Shown here: piece by piece, positions 10,836 through 23,000 of the stretch | How positions within the stretch are numbered: position 1 is the stretch's first letter | How the letters are laid out: every line of letters starts with the position of its first letter | Assembly (NCBI GenBank): GCA_963932465.1 | Contig: OZ010788.1 | Span: 675,016,484-675,080,483, forward strand | DNA from: Maratus speciosus | Lineage: Eukaryota > Arthropoda > Arachnida > Araneae > Salticidae | Reading direction: 5' to 3' | Length of the DNA stretch: 64,000 bases | Made by a program: the position numbers and the translations under genes | Notes under the pieces: generated by a model | Seen by the model: only the letters and a program-made list of their open reading frames with translations | Databases searched by the model: none | Told to the model about the DNA's origin: nothing

Positions 10836-10899
10836 CTCTGAAATGAATAAAATTTACCGTTTTTTTTTAAATGAAGTTTTAATTAAATGTCTGTATCTT

Positions 10900-10972
10900 A
10901 ACCCTTTCCGGAGTAATGGGTTAGATTCTGCCCACTTAATTTTAATCCCCAAATGTCACAACGGGACAAGAA
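10900..10972 (-). repeat. Diverged TTAACCCTTT-ended repeat fragment
   Basis: TTAACCCTTT is followed by GCCCACTTAATTTTAAT and an AAATGTCAC block. It matches in inverted orientation the right side of the repeat at 40172-40400. Possibly a relic piggyBac-like MITE end. Confidence 0.4.
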
Positions 10973-11080
10973 ATTTGAAATATTTTTTTTAGTTTTTACT
11001 TTAACAATTAAACTCGTTCGTAGTTTGGTGTCATTCAATTATTTCAGCATTTTAGTAACAGAAGTATTTTGTGCTTGAAA

Positions 11081-11296
11081 CACTGTAAAAAAACGGACTA
11101 AAATATGGAAATTGTACTGGTAATCGAGACCAGTACTATTTCCGTATTTTAACGGAAAATTTCCCCCGTAAATTACAACAAATATTCGTTTTTCTGTAAT
11201 TTACGGGGTAAAATTTCCGTTAAAATACGGAAATAGTATACTGGCGTCTCGATTGCCAGTACAAATTCCGTATTTTTAGTCCGTTTTTTTACAGTG
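11081..11296 (+). mobile_element. CACTG-ended palindromic MITE (216 bp)
   Basis: Ends CACTGTAAAAAAACGGACTA and its inverse at 11276-11296, flanked by AA on each side (11079-11080, 11297-11298). The two halves pair along almost the whole length, including ACGGAAATAGTA and CCCGTAAATTACA blocks. The centre is near 11190. Shares ends and 2-bp target duplication type with 25056-25439 and 29635-32665. Confidence 0.85.
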
Positions 11297-11429
11297 AAGG
11301 GTACACCCCTAAAAATCTGAAATATTTTTCGAAAGAAACTTTTATCACTGAAAATTATTCAGTTACTAGCGCCGCCCTTGGCGACCAGTTTGGTCTCCCT
11401 TAAAATTTATGTTTGGGAAAGCATGCTAA

Positions 11430-11720
11430 GCATTGTTATCATGTTACTTTTATTCATTAATTAATTTACTTGGACTCCCTTAAATATAATTAATATAATC
11501 GCTTAAGCTAATATTAGTTTTTGCTGCATTAAAATATCTCAATTTGTTGGTTTTCTGTAAGCAAGTAAACACTATTGGTTCACAATGGAAGTCTATGGGA
11601 ATTTGGCGAAATATTGGAGATATCGCCAAGTTGGCGTCTCATTTGGCGACTCATTTTGGTCAGTAAATTTCGCGATATATATCGCCAAGTTGGCGACAGA
11701 ACAGGGTCCCCCCTATGGTA
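11430..11720 (+). repeat. TTGGCGA-rich dispersed repeat, copy 1
   Basis: Contains repeated TTGGCGA/TCGCCAA motifs (11597-11693) and ends GACAGAACAGGGTCCCCCC then TATGGTAACCCCCTTAT. It is an inverted copy of 49540-49790, sharing also CTAATATTAGTTTTTG and AATATCTCAATTTGTTG. Confidence 0.8.
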
Positions 11721-12161
11721 ACCCCCTTATAGGTATGGAGATGAATTAAATGCTGTTCAATAACCAATGAGATGCGTTTCATTCGGGTGTTACCATTAAA
11801 CAATCAACAAATAATCGCGATTTCTGTGCCACGTACGATAGCGTAATATATATATATATATATATATACGAGAATTTCACTGTATGATATGCCATTTGGT
11901 GGATTTGTTTTTCGTATTGTCAGAAAATTACAAATTTTTCTGTTACACCAGCCGAAGAAAATTGGCATTGTGATATTAAAGCTTAGACATTTTATTATGG
12001 TGGCGAGACAATAACGTATGTTTTCTAATTGTCATTTTAATGATTTGTGGACGGGAATGCACAAATCTCAGTTATTGTGATTACTAGTTCATTTTAATTT
12101 ATTATTTTACATGGAAGGTCTCTTATAATTGACACGGGCGATGCCGGGTAGTTCTGCTAGT
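11720..12161 (+). mobile_element. Helitron-like 3' end
   Basis: The stretch ends with a GC-rich short hairpin, CACGGGCGATGCCGGGTA (12133-12150), followed seven nucleotides later by CTAG (12157-12160) and a T. Hairpin, short spacer, CTAG and insertion before T fit Helitron 3' termini. The 5' TC end could not be placed, so the start is approximate. Confidence 0.45.
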
Positions 12162-12199
12162 AATTTATATAATTTATAAAAAGAAATAAAAGTAAATAA

Positions 12200-12600
12200 A
12201 CATTTATTATCAAATAAACAACAATAGCCGGGTTACCATGTGATCCTTTTCTGAAATATGAAAAAAAAAAAATATCTGTTTGATTAAAATTTGAGTTGCC
12301 ATCATTAGAAAAATGTATAGTATAAAATTAGAAAAAAAAAACTAATATTTCGAAAACTAATTCGAATTTAAAAATTCTAATACCAGTTTTGAGATCTGCG
12401 GATCAATGCTGATTTTTGGTGTTAATTTCATCGCAAAGTATTCCATATTTTAGGAGAAATCGCTTGAAACATAATCAGTTGGTTTAATCAGCCGATTCAT
12501 ATATCCGTTTCATAAATTCGTTTCATATATCCGTTTCATAAATTCGTTTCATTAGGATTTTATATATATAGGGTAGATATAGATAGATAAGGGGGCGATG
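12200..12600 (+). repeat. Dispersed repeat, inverted copy of 33140-33465 and 33695-33725
   Basis: Shared landmarks include AACAATAGCCGGGTTACCAT, AGTATTCCATATTTTAGGAG (as complement), TTTAAAAATTCTAATACCAG and the ATTAGGATTTTATATA end. Noncoding. Confidence 0.75.
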
Positions 12601-13314
12601 GATTTTAACTTTTTCTAGGGGCAAGTAATTATGTTTCTATAATGTTAAATTCACACTAAATTTTCGAATAAGCATATAGTTGAAGGGGAATGCAATTGTA
12701 CAGCTTTTTTTTTTTTCACCAAATAAGTTATAAAAGCAATTTTTTTTTTCAATTAGAGTACAAATATTGATTAAAATTAAGTTGTATAAAAATATCTCAC
12801 CACCCTAAGTAGTGAGAAAACAAGAGTTCTGGAACAGCCGGTGGCGGTGCTGCGGGGCCGTACCGCCGCCTGTGTATTTCAAAGGGGAAAATTTGCGTAA
12901 AAATTCATCTTTTTCTTGAAAGTTTATATTTCTTTTGTTTAATTATAGTTATTAAGGTTTTGTTGTTAAAAACTAAAATATAAGTTTAACGCTCCTCTTA
13001 CAAGTTGATATTTCTCGTTCTATAGTTGAAAAAATCATAAGAAATTTCTTAAACTGATATTTTCCATTGTTTTGCTTAATTAATAATACTCATTAAGGTG
13101 ATGGTTGTTCAAAAACTAAAATTTAAGTTTATATCCTCAACTTACAGTTGAATTGTTGTAAAGAAAGCAGTCTTTTTTATTCAAAATTGATATATATATA
13201 TATTTTTTTTTAATAAAAACATTTTTTGATCCGATTTTGCTGTTTTTGACGTTAAAACTCTTTTGTTTTAACCCCAAGTTTGAGGAATGCGAGGGGGAAT
13301 GAGTTCTTGTTATC
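12600..13314. other. Unassigned stretch
   Basis: AT-rich with a small GC-rich island, GGTGGCGGTGCTGCGGGGCC (12840-12859), whose flanks can pair with CCGCC just downstream. No coding sequence recognised. Confidence 0.4.
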
Positions 13315-13520
13315 CCCCGGTATGCTATTTTTTTCTCCCAGCTTATTTTGTGTTGTCTCCAAAAAATTACGTTGCGTTGTATAAGCCAGCCGTAAAACAA
13401 AGCAGATGTATCATTGTAAGATTAAATACTCTATAGCAATTTTTGAAAGTTTTAAGCATAGCACATTTTCAATGTTTATACCGTCATATGGGAAAAAGTA
13501 CTTTTAAATGCAATTTGTTT

Positions 13521-13890
13521 GAAAACTGAATCTCAATTTATTTTTGAAATATTAATTTTTTTTTTCTTTTTTGTAGTTTTTAGAGCCATTTGCTTAATAT
13601 TGGCAACGGAAGTATTCCATTTTTGTAGAAAGTAAAGGAAAAATAGCTGTAAAATAGTAATTATATATTTTAGTTCCCATTTTCTCCATAACAACCGAAA
13701 GAAAATTGAAAACTGAATCTCAATTTATTTTTGAAATATAATTTTTTTTTTTTTTTTGTAGTTTTTAGAGCCATTTGCTTAATATTGGCAACGGAAGTAT
13801 TCCATTTCTGTGGAATGTAAAGGAAAAATAGCTGTAAAATAGTAATTATATATTTTAGTTCCCATTTTCTCCATAACAGCCGAAAGAAAA
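13521..13890 (+). repeat. ~187-bp tandem duplication
   Basis: GAAAACTGAATCTCAATTTA at 13521 recurs at 13708. Both units run to CATAAC(A/G)(A/G)CCGAAAGAAAA at 13705 and 13890. Only a few differences plus a T-run length change, so the duplication is fairly recent. It generates an ORF on the minus strand that is not a gene. Confidence 0.9.
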
Positions 13891-14210
13891 TGTAATTAAA
13901 ATAAAACACGTGCTATTTTGAAAAATATATAAAAGAATGATTTCCGTTAAAACATGGAGCTATTATAAACTATAATTTTAAGTATCTATAAATCATTAGA
14001 TAGCCGTTTTTTGTGGATTTTCTTGAATGACGGCATCTTTTTGCTGCATTTGTGCATTATTTCGCGATAGTGATGTGCTATGCATGCTTTGCTGTAGATG
14101 TTTAAGAGTAGATCGAAAATGTGGAGTTCTTAAGCGGATGCTAATGACGTCATTTTACATAAAATAAAACGTGTGCTTTAACTCTTAAAATGGAAATATG
14201 TTTTATACTG

Positions 14211-14233
14211 CAGTAGAGTCCCGCTTAACCGAG
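14211..14233 (+). repeat. Solo pogo-like terminal repeat
   Basis: CAGTAGAGTCCCGCTTAACC then GAG, interrupted by the fold-back MITE. The same join occurs inverted at 7350-7372. No partner end nearby. Confidence 0.5.
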
Positions 14234-14538
14234 TTATTTTCTTCTGATGGACTGGTGGCTTCTGTTACTATGAAACAGCCATTATAAATGAAGTGTTAGG
14301 TGAAGATGAAAGAGCAGCCATAAAAAATTAGAACTCTGATTTTCTGGTCAGAATGGGGGAGGGGGGGGGATAATATTTTTTTTTTTTGGCCAATAAAAAA
14401 AAAATTATGGCCAATTTCCCCCCCCCCCCCCCCCGCCAGTTCTAACCTTTTTATGGCTGCTCTTTCATCTTGACCTAGCGTTTAATTTATAATGGCTGTT
14501 TCATAATAATAGAAGCCATCAGTCCATCAGAAGAAAAT
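14234..14538 (+). mobile_element. Fold-back MITE copy 2
   Basis: A ~305-bp palindromic element. Arms begin TTTTCTTCTGATGG and include GAAACAGCCATTATAAATGA. The centre has G-runs and C-runs (14350-14365 and 14419-14434). It carries the intact ATTATTATGAAAC site into which the LTR element inserted in copy 1. Confidence 0.85.
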
Positions 14539-14935
14539 GAAGTAATGGAAATGCCGGGGGCGACATTAAATTCTAAAAAGGCAGAATTCCTGTTTTGGAA
14601 TTATTTTCGCTCATATTGACTCCATCGAAAAAATCCTGTTGAATCTGATAAAAAAAAAGAAAAATTAGTTTGAAAAATCGCATTTTTATATGTGTTTTCG
14701 TGAAAATATTTTTGAAAATGTGAAATTTCCGGTTATTAAATAAACTAAAAAATGAATTTATTTTGTTTAATATATGAATATATTTTGGGGTGCAGTCGTC
14801 TAAGGATTTAAATCTTACATATCTAGCGTCTAAAAGTATTATAAAATCTTAAAACTTGTATAAAAGTTAATAAAGTTAGTCTTTTTTTCTTTAAAAATTC
14901 GTTATTTTTCTTTATTTGTTCAGTTATTAAAATTC

Positions 14936-15025
14936 ATTAAGGCTGTTCTCAAATCGTAAAGGGCAACTTTCTGACATAAGTTTTCATTTATTTTTGTTCG
15001 AAAATGCATGAAACTAGCTGGTGTT
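14936..15025 (-). mobile_element. Truncated TTAAGGCTGTTCT-ended MITE, copy 3
   Basis: Inverted partial copy of the right end of the element at 59940-60344: TTAAGGCTGTTCTCAAAT, then TTATTTTTGTTCGAAAATGC and CATGAAACTAGC. It breaks off where the gcagacctcta-type repeat starts. Confidence 0.7.
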
Positions 15026-15039
15026 GTCAATCTTTTTTT

Positions 15040-15121
15040 TGTACGGGCCGGGCTGAATTTTTTTTCTATGAGTCGGGCCGGACCCAGGCCTGGAAATGTC
15101 GGCCCCTGCAGACCTCTACTC
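15040..15121 (+). repeat. GGGCCGG-rich dispersed repeat end, copy 1
   Basis: TACGGGCCGGGCTGAATTTT, then CTATGAGTCGGGCCGG and GCAGACCTCTA. Same orientation and order at 42303-42386. Confidence 0.7.
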
Positions 15122-15399
15122 CAAATTACCACTTTAATTAATTACCTCTAACGAATTAAATTTCTCACAGGTGTAAATTTTTTTGTCATGTAAATATTTT
15201 AATTGCATTAAATGAAAAAAAAATTACATGGAAAAAACTGCAGTAGATAAAGGGTTAATATTAATGGTTCGTTTATTAAAATGTTATATTCATCTCAGAA
15301 AATTTCGCTTTTTATTCTAAGATGTCCTTCCAGAAAAACTAATACTATACAAAAAAAAAAAGAAAAGAAATCGCCTCGCCCCCTCCTCCCGCTTTTAGA

Positions 15400-15722
15400 A
15401 CGAAAAAAAAAAAAAAAAAAATGGGGAAAGCAGTGCGCAAACGACCCGAGTGAATACGGAAACATTCCATAAACCAGCACTTGTTATAAAACAATTACTT
15501 GCGCTTCGGAACAAAACTCAGCGCTTTTCTGATGTTTGCTTTTCGGTAGGCGTATCCATCAAGGCGGTCTCTTCTTTACCTTTCAGCCAATCGGAGACGT
15601 ATCCTGTCCATCATCTTTGCATTATTGTTGTGGGCGGTACTCGAGCCTCAGTTCCGTTTTTCGTGTTTCGGTACACTTGTTGTGGCACCTCGAAAACAAG
15701 TGAGTTGTGCGGGACGGGACGT
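15400..15722 (+). promoter_or_regulatory. Candidate promoter and 5' UTR
   Basis: This stretch is clearly richer in G+C than its surroundings and is not repeated elsewhere in the window. It has a CCAAT box in good context (CAGCCAATCGGAG, CCAAT at 15587-15591) and a GC box (GTGGGCGGTAC, 15630-15640). A start codon and a consensus splice donor follow. This arrangement is typical of animal housekeeping-type promoters. A transcription start cannot be fixed from sequence alone. Confidence 0.45.
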
Positions 15723-15760
15723 ATGATGGCCGAGAACTTTTTCCGCTACGGGAAAATGCG
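15723..15760 (+). CDS. Candidate first coding exon, unrecognised protein
   Basis: Two adjacent ATGs open a frame reading MMAENFFRYGKM and then two bases of the next codon. It meets a perfect donor, GTAAGT, at 15761. The second ATG has G at +4 and is the likelier start. The exon follows a CCAAT/GC-box promoter-like region and precedes a long AT-rich stretch filled with transposons, as expected for a large first intron. I do not recognise the N-terminus, and no matching downstream exon was found in the next 48 kb. Alternative: chance match in a GC-richer unique patch. Confidence 0.35.
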
Positions 15761-15937
15761 GTAAGTGTGTTTTTTGTTTTGTTTACCGCGTTACTGATCG
15801 TTGCCATCTTTCAGTATCCTATTCAGTGTTTGTTTTAACAAATTAGATTTGATTGCTATAGTTAATATTAACTGAATTATCGCAGACGATCGCAGTTTTG
15901 TCAGGTCATTTGGGTGAATACAAAAAAAAAATCAGGT

Positions 15938-17001
15938 AAGTCGTGGAAAAAAAAAATAATAATAATAAACACCCCTTACTAACGTTGTAAAACATTATCG
16001 TAGAAGTTGGTTACTGGTACCACACGATTGGTCATAAAGTCTACTTTTAAATGATGTCTATAAAATGTGCTTAGGGGGCCATCTACATATTAAAATGAAC
16101 CATAATTTTTTTTTTTTTCAATAGTAGTACGCAATTCTGACAGCATAAATGAACTCTACGTCTACACCCTTCCATTAGCATAAAACGAATTTTTATGCAA
16201 TTCGTACGATAAGTTTCCAAGAAATTATTTTAAAACGAGCGTAATTTAGGGGCTGTATCCAAATTGAAGTTCGGTACTCGATTGTTGACCGAGAGAGCCT
16301 CCTTTTTGATTAAGGCATCTTAAGCGCCGCTCAAGCAATCATTGAAGACTGCTAGATTACACGATAGCATAAGAAATTTCAAAATATCTAGTCATTTCTA
16401 TCATAGACGGCCCCTTAAACCATTATTTGCCGTTTTTTAAGCATCATTTGAAAACTACTTGGAAGAAAAATGTGAAATTTTGGATTTCCATAAACCAGGA
16501 TTTAACAAATCTAAATCCATAAAGAAATAGTAGGTTGCAATTCATAATTTTTTCGAATATTAATTTCATAATTCATATCATAAAATTATAAAAATTGCAA
16601 ATTTAACGTATTTATGTTTGGGTATTTTAGTATTATTGCTACACAAAAAATGAGCACATTAGGAGTATCATTTCAGGAGATATTAATAAAAATATGAAAA
16701 TGTAATTTAACATTAGAAGCACTCAATTTTGAATGTTTATCATTCAAATGACTTGAAGTTGGATGTCTAGGCATAGTTTGAACCGAAGATTTGAAATATC
16801 TTGCTAAATTTGGGTATTGCCATTGAAAAAAAATGAAGTTATGGTTCGTTTTAATAAGTAGATGCCCCCCTTAAGCAAATTTTATATACATTCTTTAAAA
16901 GTAGACTTTATTTCCAATCGTTCCGTACCAGTCACTTTCTTCTACGATAATTTGTTGAGGAGTTAGTAGGAGATGTTTTCCTTTTTTTTTTTACACGACT
17001 G
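15938..17001 (+). mobile_element. Non-autonomous Tc1/pogo-like inverted-repeat element (1.06 kb)
   Basis: Left end AGTCGTGGAAAAAAAAAA follows TA, having lost the usual first C. The right end is the inverse, ACACGACTG, followed by TA. Subterminal sequences pair: TAAACACCCC, TTATCGTAGA, AAAGTCTACTTTTAAATG and CATCTACATATTAAAA match the complement at 16840-16975. No transposase ORF. Confidence 0.8.
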
Positions 17002-17059
17002 TACATATTTAACATTATCAACTTTTTAGTTATTTTGAACCCCCTAGCAAAATCATAAG

Positions 17060-17410
17060 TTGTCATTCCTCGACCCCCCCCCCCCCCCCCCTCCTGATGA
17101 TATCTTTATCAATGTCTGGAAATTCTTTTTATTTTCACCCTTTTTTTTTTCTTCTTCTGAGTTTGTATTTATATATACATATATTGTGATACTTTTATTA
17201 TTTGCATACTTTACCGATTCGAATGAAGAGTGTAGAAATTAAATATCATTGTTATATATGAAATTTCCTCCAACAGCGGATGATATGCATATATGGTAGA
17301 ATAATAGGATTGCTGAATATTGGGGGTATTCTATATTTTGGAATGAAGTGATTTTATTACCCTTTATTATCTTTAATAATAACTTTGTATTTTCATAAAA
17401 ATAGATAACA
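17060..17410 (+). repeat. Dispersed repeat part, related to 43700-44590
   Basis: Shares TGATATCTTTATCAATGTCT, GGAATGAAGTGATTTT-like and AATAACTTTGTATTT blocks, in the same order, with 43715-44585. A 17-C run lies at 17075-17091. Confidence 0.6.
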
Positions 17411-18011
17411 TATTTAAAAAAAAAAAAAAATTGTTTGGACGTACCGTCAACCAACTTTAGTCCATCCCATAAAAAAAAGGTTTTATTCTTTGTATTAAAC
17501 AAACAATACAAGATAATTTCGAGTTTTTGCGCTTGAAAAATATTGTAATCCCCATTATAGCGTATTTGAATAATTTGGGGGTAATTATTATTTTTTTTTG
17601 TGTGTGTCTTTAATATTACATTTGGTTTATGGTGTTTAAAAAAAAAAAAAAATTGTTTATCAAGTTTTCAGTATGTTTATTAGCAGATCCTATTGCAATC
17701 AATTGCTAATTTGTTTCAATGTTCCAATTGTATTCATTTTATATGAAAATAAGTGAATGGACCAAAGAAGCCCCCAGCAGGGGCTGCTTTGTTCCAAAAC
17801 CTTAAAAATAGTTAAAAAATAAAATAAATAAATTTTCTCTTTAAACCATACACGATATTCATACACTTCATTGTTTCCTGGTTAATTGATTACAATTAAA
17901 TTTCGACGTTGAAAAATCACATATAATATTTTTTTAATAATGGAAATGTTAGTGGAACCAGGAAAAAGTGGCCCAAAGTACCCGGTTTACGGTGAAGAAT
18001 AAAGTTTGATT

Positions 18012-19937
18012 GGGGGTTGTTCAAGTATTACGTAAGCATATTTTTAGTCATTTTGTACCCCCTCCCCCTCTTTGTAAGGAAAAATAAGCAAATGCTAGAC
18101 CCCCCCCCCCCTCCTTTTGCTTACGTAAGATTTTATGACATTCTAATATCAACACTGTTTACTATAAAAAAAAATTACAGTTTGCCATAAATTACATTAT
18201 TAATCCAGCAAATTTACATTAGAAATATATGAGTTGTGATATCGAAGGAAAACAAAATCGGTTTAATATATTGTTACTTTTTGCCAAAAAAAAAAAATTA
18301 AGAAATACGACAGGCCCTAACATTTAGGCACATAACTAAAAATTTTAACAAGAAAGGAATATTAGGTGTTTGGCGTTCACGTTTGTAGTCTGGTGTCCAA
18401 GATTTTTGAATTCATGTTTCTGCATTGTCTATTATTACGTTTTCAAGTAATGGTGGGCTGGAATATTCCTCTTTTCCAATCCTTGTTTACTCCATATCTT
18501 TTTTATCAAGTCGTTCAACATCCGCAGAACGCTCATCCAAATCATATTCTTTTGCTTTTTGTCATTGTCGAATGTTTACGTAAAAATTCTCGTGACCCCT
18601 CTCACCTTTACCAGCAAAAATAAGCAGACACTGGACCCCCTCCCCCCTTACTGCTTACGTAAGGGAGAGGGGGCACCTTTTGAACACTTTTAAATCCACA
18701 TATTTCTTACTTGAATTATATTTATTGAATTTTAAATATTTCGTGAGAGAAAGAATGTAATTCTGCATCATATGAAATAAAAAATTACAGTTTTTCAGAT
18801 AAATAAAATATGTTGTGAGGCTCTAAAAAGCTGAAAGTTTTCTGTTCAAACCTGTCCCATGTAGGGGTACCTTTTGAACAAGCTATAGGAGCACCTTTGA
18901 ACAAATAAACAAAATATGAAAATATTGAGTTTTTATTAAAAACTGCGTATCTTTCCAAAATATAAAATAAGAATAAAATTGCACAATTACATTTAACTGA
19001 AATTGCTATTTTTTATTATTATTATTATTTAACCAAATTTGTATCCATCAAAGCACATTGTTGAGACAGAACGGAGGATCCCTCCAATTATGTTTAATTG
19101 TGACAACTTTTTTATATAATATCCTTAAAATTTACCAAATTGATACCTGATGCCTCTGGAAAATGTTTTTTTTTTAACGAAGAAACCTGACATTAAGCAT
19201 TTTAATCTGACCGACGTAATGAAGAGTTCTTTTTGCAAGAAACTGGACTAAAATGAAATCATTTACATTCAAATTGTTATAGAAAATGGATAAAATCCTG
19301 TTTTATGTAATCCAGAAATAACGTTTACCATTGTAAATGAAACAGTATTGGGTTTGTTAGACAAATCTGCTAAATCATGAATTATTGTTGTGTGTCCTGA
19401 ATTTGCCTGTAGTTGAAGTCCTGCATCAGTACAACTTTCATATTAAGTATAGTAACACTTAATTAATCTCTTAATTTTCATACTTAAAAAATTTTTCAAC
19501 AATAATAATATTTAGATACATCTATTACTCTTTACTTCATAGTTTTAATTGTTCAATGGTGTCCCATCACATGAAGTTTAGCATTACAACTATTTACTCA
19601 ATTAGGTTTGAGAATTTGATTAAAACAAACCTTATAAGTTAAAGCTAACATTAAATAGTAAATTATAATTTTAGGGATACAAGATTATTAACAAAAAGCT
19701 TACAACTTTATTTTGTTAAGTTTAGATTAGAGAAAGCAAAATATACATATCTTGCTTAGACAGTAGCGTGCATTCAAAATATCAAAGCTTTGTATTCTTG
19801 TTACATTGAAGCAGTAGCAATGTGCTGCCATATATATTTAAAAAATAAATTTATTTAAAGGAAAATATTTAGAGTGTTCAAAGGTGCCCCCATTTCAAAG
19901 GTAACCCCCTCTCCCCTAATACATGAACGACCCCCTG
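18012..19937 (+). mobile_element. Outer inverted-repeat element with GGGGGT(T/C)GTTCA ends
   Basis: Left end GGGGGTTGTTCAAGTATTACG pairs with the right end AATACATGAACGACCCCC at 19917-19937. Two ~100-bp direct copies inside (18028-18127 and 18566-18662) each end ...GCTTACGTAAG and carry C-runs. A second inverted-repeat unit is nested at 18661-19917. No coding potential. Confidence 0.6.
18661..19917 (+). mobile_element. Nested element with GGCACCTTTTGAACA ends
   Basis: AGGGAGAGGGGGCACCTTTT at the left and its inverse ...CCCCCTCTCCCCT at 19903-19916 define the ends. A related end occurs at 18868-18900, and another at 41228-41255 (GGGGGTAGGATACCTTTGAA). Confidence 0.6.
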
Positions 19938-19944
19938 GATAAAA

Positions 19945-20060
19945 AATGTTAATGATATCAAACGACAACCCCTCTTTCCCTAGAGATATCTTGCGATATC
20001 AAGTGCCAGACACCACCTTCCTACTTACAGTGATAACGTTATGTATGCACAGCCCTAAGT
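19945..20060 (+). repeat. Dispersed repeat part, related to 44645-44760
   Basis: Shares ATCAAACGACAACCC, TTGCGATATCAAGTG and GCACAGCCCTAA in order with the 44.7-kb copy. Confidence 0.65.
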
Positions 20061-20063
20061 TTT

Positions 20064-23000
20064 AAGTCGAACTCGCTTTTAGCGAGCGTGAAAGGACCGT
20101 GATATTTGCTTGTTATAAAACGGGTTTGTAAGAAAATTATAAAAATTCATGCATACATACTTTATTATACATATTTATTTATTATTTCTGTACAGCACAA
20201 AAGAAGTTGGTTAATTTGATTTGAACTGTCTTATTGTCTCTTTCTTGTGGTATTGTTCTTCGGAGAAGACTCGTGGCCCGAAAAATATCGTCATTTTGCA
20301 CCCCTGTCTTCGAAAAAAGTTTAAAGTCTTTCTGCGCACTCAACAGTCGTTGAGTATGTTGGGGCGGGGCCGTCGCGAAACAACTTCCTTCTCTTACGGG
20401 CCTGCTTCAAGACGAAAATGTACAGCAAGATGGCGGCGCAAGAGATCTGAGTAGCAAACGAAATAGGTCGGATAGTTGTATATTTGTATCAAAAAAAGTG
20501 CTAGAAATTTTCGTTTTAGAATATTTTATTGAGCAATTTGTGGCTTGTTTTAGATCTACTTGATTTATACATTCAATAATTAAACAGAGAAGGGTCATTA
20601 AACAGGTGCTTTTTTTTTCTTCTTTGATTTAAAATATATTCAAATACATTTGATTCGCCGTTTTTATCGGAGATTTTAACTTGAAATATACATTTATGGT
20701 AGAAAAAATCATACATTAAAATTATCAACTTTATCATGAAAAAATAAAAATACAAAAATAGTTAAAGAACTGGGATTCATGGTATTTTTCGGAGAGTTTA
20801 ACTTGAAACATACATTTATGACAGGAGATATCATGTATTAAAATAACACAATTTTAGCAGATAATAATTAAATTTCCCTTTAAAAATAAATACGTCTTAA
20901 TTTAAAAGTATAAATTTCAGGATTGATATTATATAAAATCAAAAATAAAGATATTAATTTTTTTAAACAATTAAAACAAAAATTCTATTTATCAATTAAA
21001 ATTTTAATTTTAGAATGAGATTGCCCGAATAAAGTGTATAAGTACATGATGTAGGCAGATAGTGGTAAAATAAAATGGCTCCAGGAAATGTTATTATTTC
21101 TAATTGTAAATGGTTTTCAAATTTTTAAAAACTAATTATAATTAGTTTTTAAAAACACTTTTACAATAGTACTTTCCTAAAATTCCAAGAGCCCAAAATC
21201 TTATTGTACAACTCACTATTGAAAAGACTGAAAATTTAGGTCTGGATTTCATAAGTAAATGCAAGTGTGGAAGCCAACGTTGCTATATATTTAAGGAAGC
21301 AGTTTACCTTTTCAACATTTTTTTAAATTTAAATAAATGATTCAAATGGTGCAATAAGTCACTGCATTTCAATGTTCAACTAAAAGTACATTTAAAAAAA
21401 ATGTTTTTTAACTGCATATTTAGTTAAAAATTTAAAATAGTTTAAAATATTTTGAATTTTTTAAAGTTCTACTTTTTTAAATATTAATATTTTTGCCCAT
21501 TTTTTTAAAAAGATTTTCAAATGTGTGTTACGCAAGACTGAGCATGGAGTTTTAGATAAATCAAATGTTACATTTAATATAATTTTTTCACTGATATACA
21601 TAGCGTAAAAGAGTGAAATCCAATACATCTTCATATACTTTTATTAAAAAAATAAATAAAATAAAACCATGAAGGACAATTCCATGCTCATATTTTTTAC
21701 ATATATAATAAAGAACATGTACAAAAAAGTTTAAATCTATATCTGAAATACGAAAAAAAGGCCTTAGCATTTTTAAAACATGAAAGTGAAGAAAATAGGA
21801 ACATAGCCAAAAAAAAAAAAAAAAAAAAAAAGTTGGTTGTTTCTGGGTAATTGCGCTGGGTGTATTAATGAAATTTACAATATCTGGCGTTATAATCGCC
21901 GTATGTGTAAAAATGAGGTGTCACAATAATCATAATTAAATAAGCTTCCATTTAATATTTTTTTAAATATAAAAAATCGATTTTTTGGGTTAATTTTCAG
22001 GTGAACTGGCCCCTTAAGTTATGTGTTTGTCAGGAATTGCGAATATAATAATAAAATAAATAACTATGCAAAAGTCAAGAATGACAACAGAAAACTCACT
22101 TCTAATAAAATAAAATCACATGTATTAACAAACATGTAACAGTCGTTGATAATTTTCCAGATATTTCAACTTCCTTAATACTTGTCTGTTTAAGTGAGAT
22201 TATTTTTTTATGCAATATTAAATACCATATATTTTTTAAATTACTGTAAGTATGTGCTTACTGTTAGTGAAAAATGCTATTTTAGTTGTAACACCTACCA
22301 ACTGAATGTGTATTTTAAGTTATGCATACATTATGAAAATTAAATTTTTTATTGATAAATAGAATCTTTATTTTAATTAATAAAAAAAAATATAACATTT
22401 TTATTTATGAGTTTATGTAATATCAATCCTGATATTTATAATTTTAAATTAAGGCATTTTAATGTAAGAAATTTTTAAAGGAAACTAACACCTACCAACT
22501 GAATGTGTATTTTAAGTTATGCATACATTATGAAAATTAAATTTTTTATTGATAAATAGAATTTTTAATTTAATTAATAAAAAAAATATAACATTTTTAT
22601 TTATGAGTTTATGTAATATCAATCCTGATATTTATAATTTTAAATTAAGGCATTTTAATGTAAGAAATTTTTAAAGGAAACTTTGTCATAAATGTATATT
22701 TCAAGTTAAAATCATAGATAAAAACCGCGAATCAAATGTTTTCGAATATATTTTAAATCAAATGGCAAAAAGAAGCAAAAAAAGAAAAAAGAAAGAAAGT
22801 ACCTGTTTAGTGACCCTTCGATGTTTAATTATTGAATGTTTAATTCAAACAGCCATAACAAAATATTACAAAACGGAAATTTATAGCACTGTTTCTGATG
22901 CATACATAGAACTATTCGACTTGGTTCGTTTGCTAACTCAGATCTCTTGCGTGACTCATCTTATTCTTGAAGCAGGCCCGTAGAGAAGAAAGTTGTTTCG

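Larger units (their letters stand above)
13315..14600 (-). repeat. Dispersed repeat, inverted partner of 1-144 plus 7142-8075
   Basis: Matches the left-hand repeat in inverted orientation on both sides of MITE copy 2, including GTCGCCCCCGGCATTTCC at the outer edge. It has no LTR insertion and so provides the empty site. It contains an internal ~187-bp tandem duplication. Confidence 0.8.

Noticed and set aside
13137..13909. Minus-strand frames of 79-87 codons
   Set aside because: They cross the tandem duplication and T-runs of a dispersed repeat, and the inverted partner has different frames.
15281..15480. Lys-rich short frame
   Set aside because: Formed by A-tracts at 15350-15420, with no domain or codon pattern.
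20221..20454. 77-codon frame with Arg-rich end
   Set aside because: Within the inverted arm of a pogo-like element. The pairing arm does not keep a corresponding frame.
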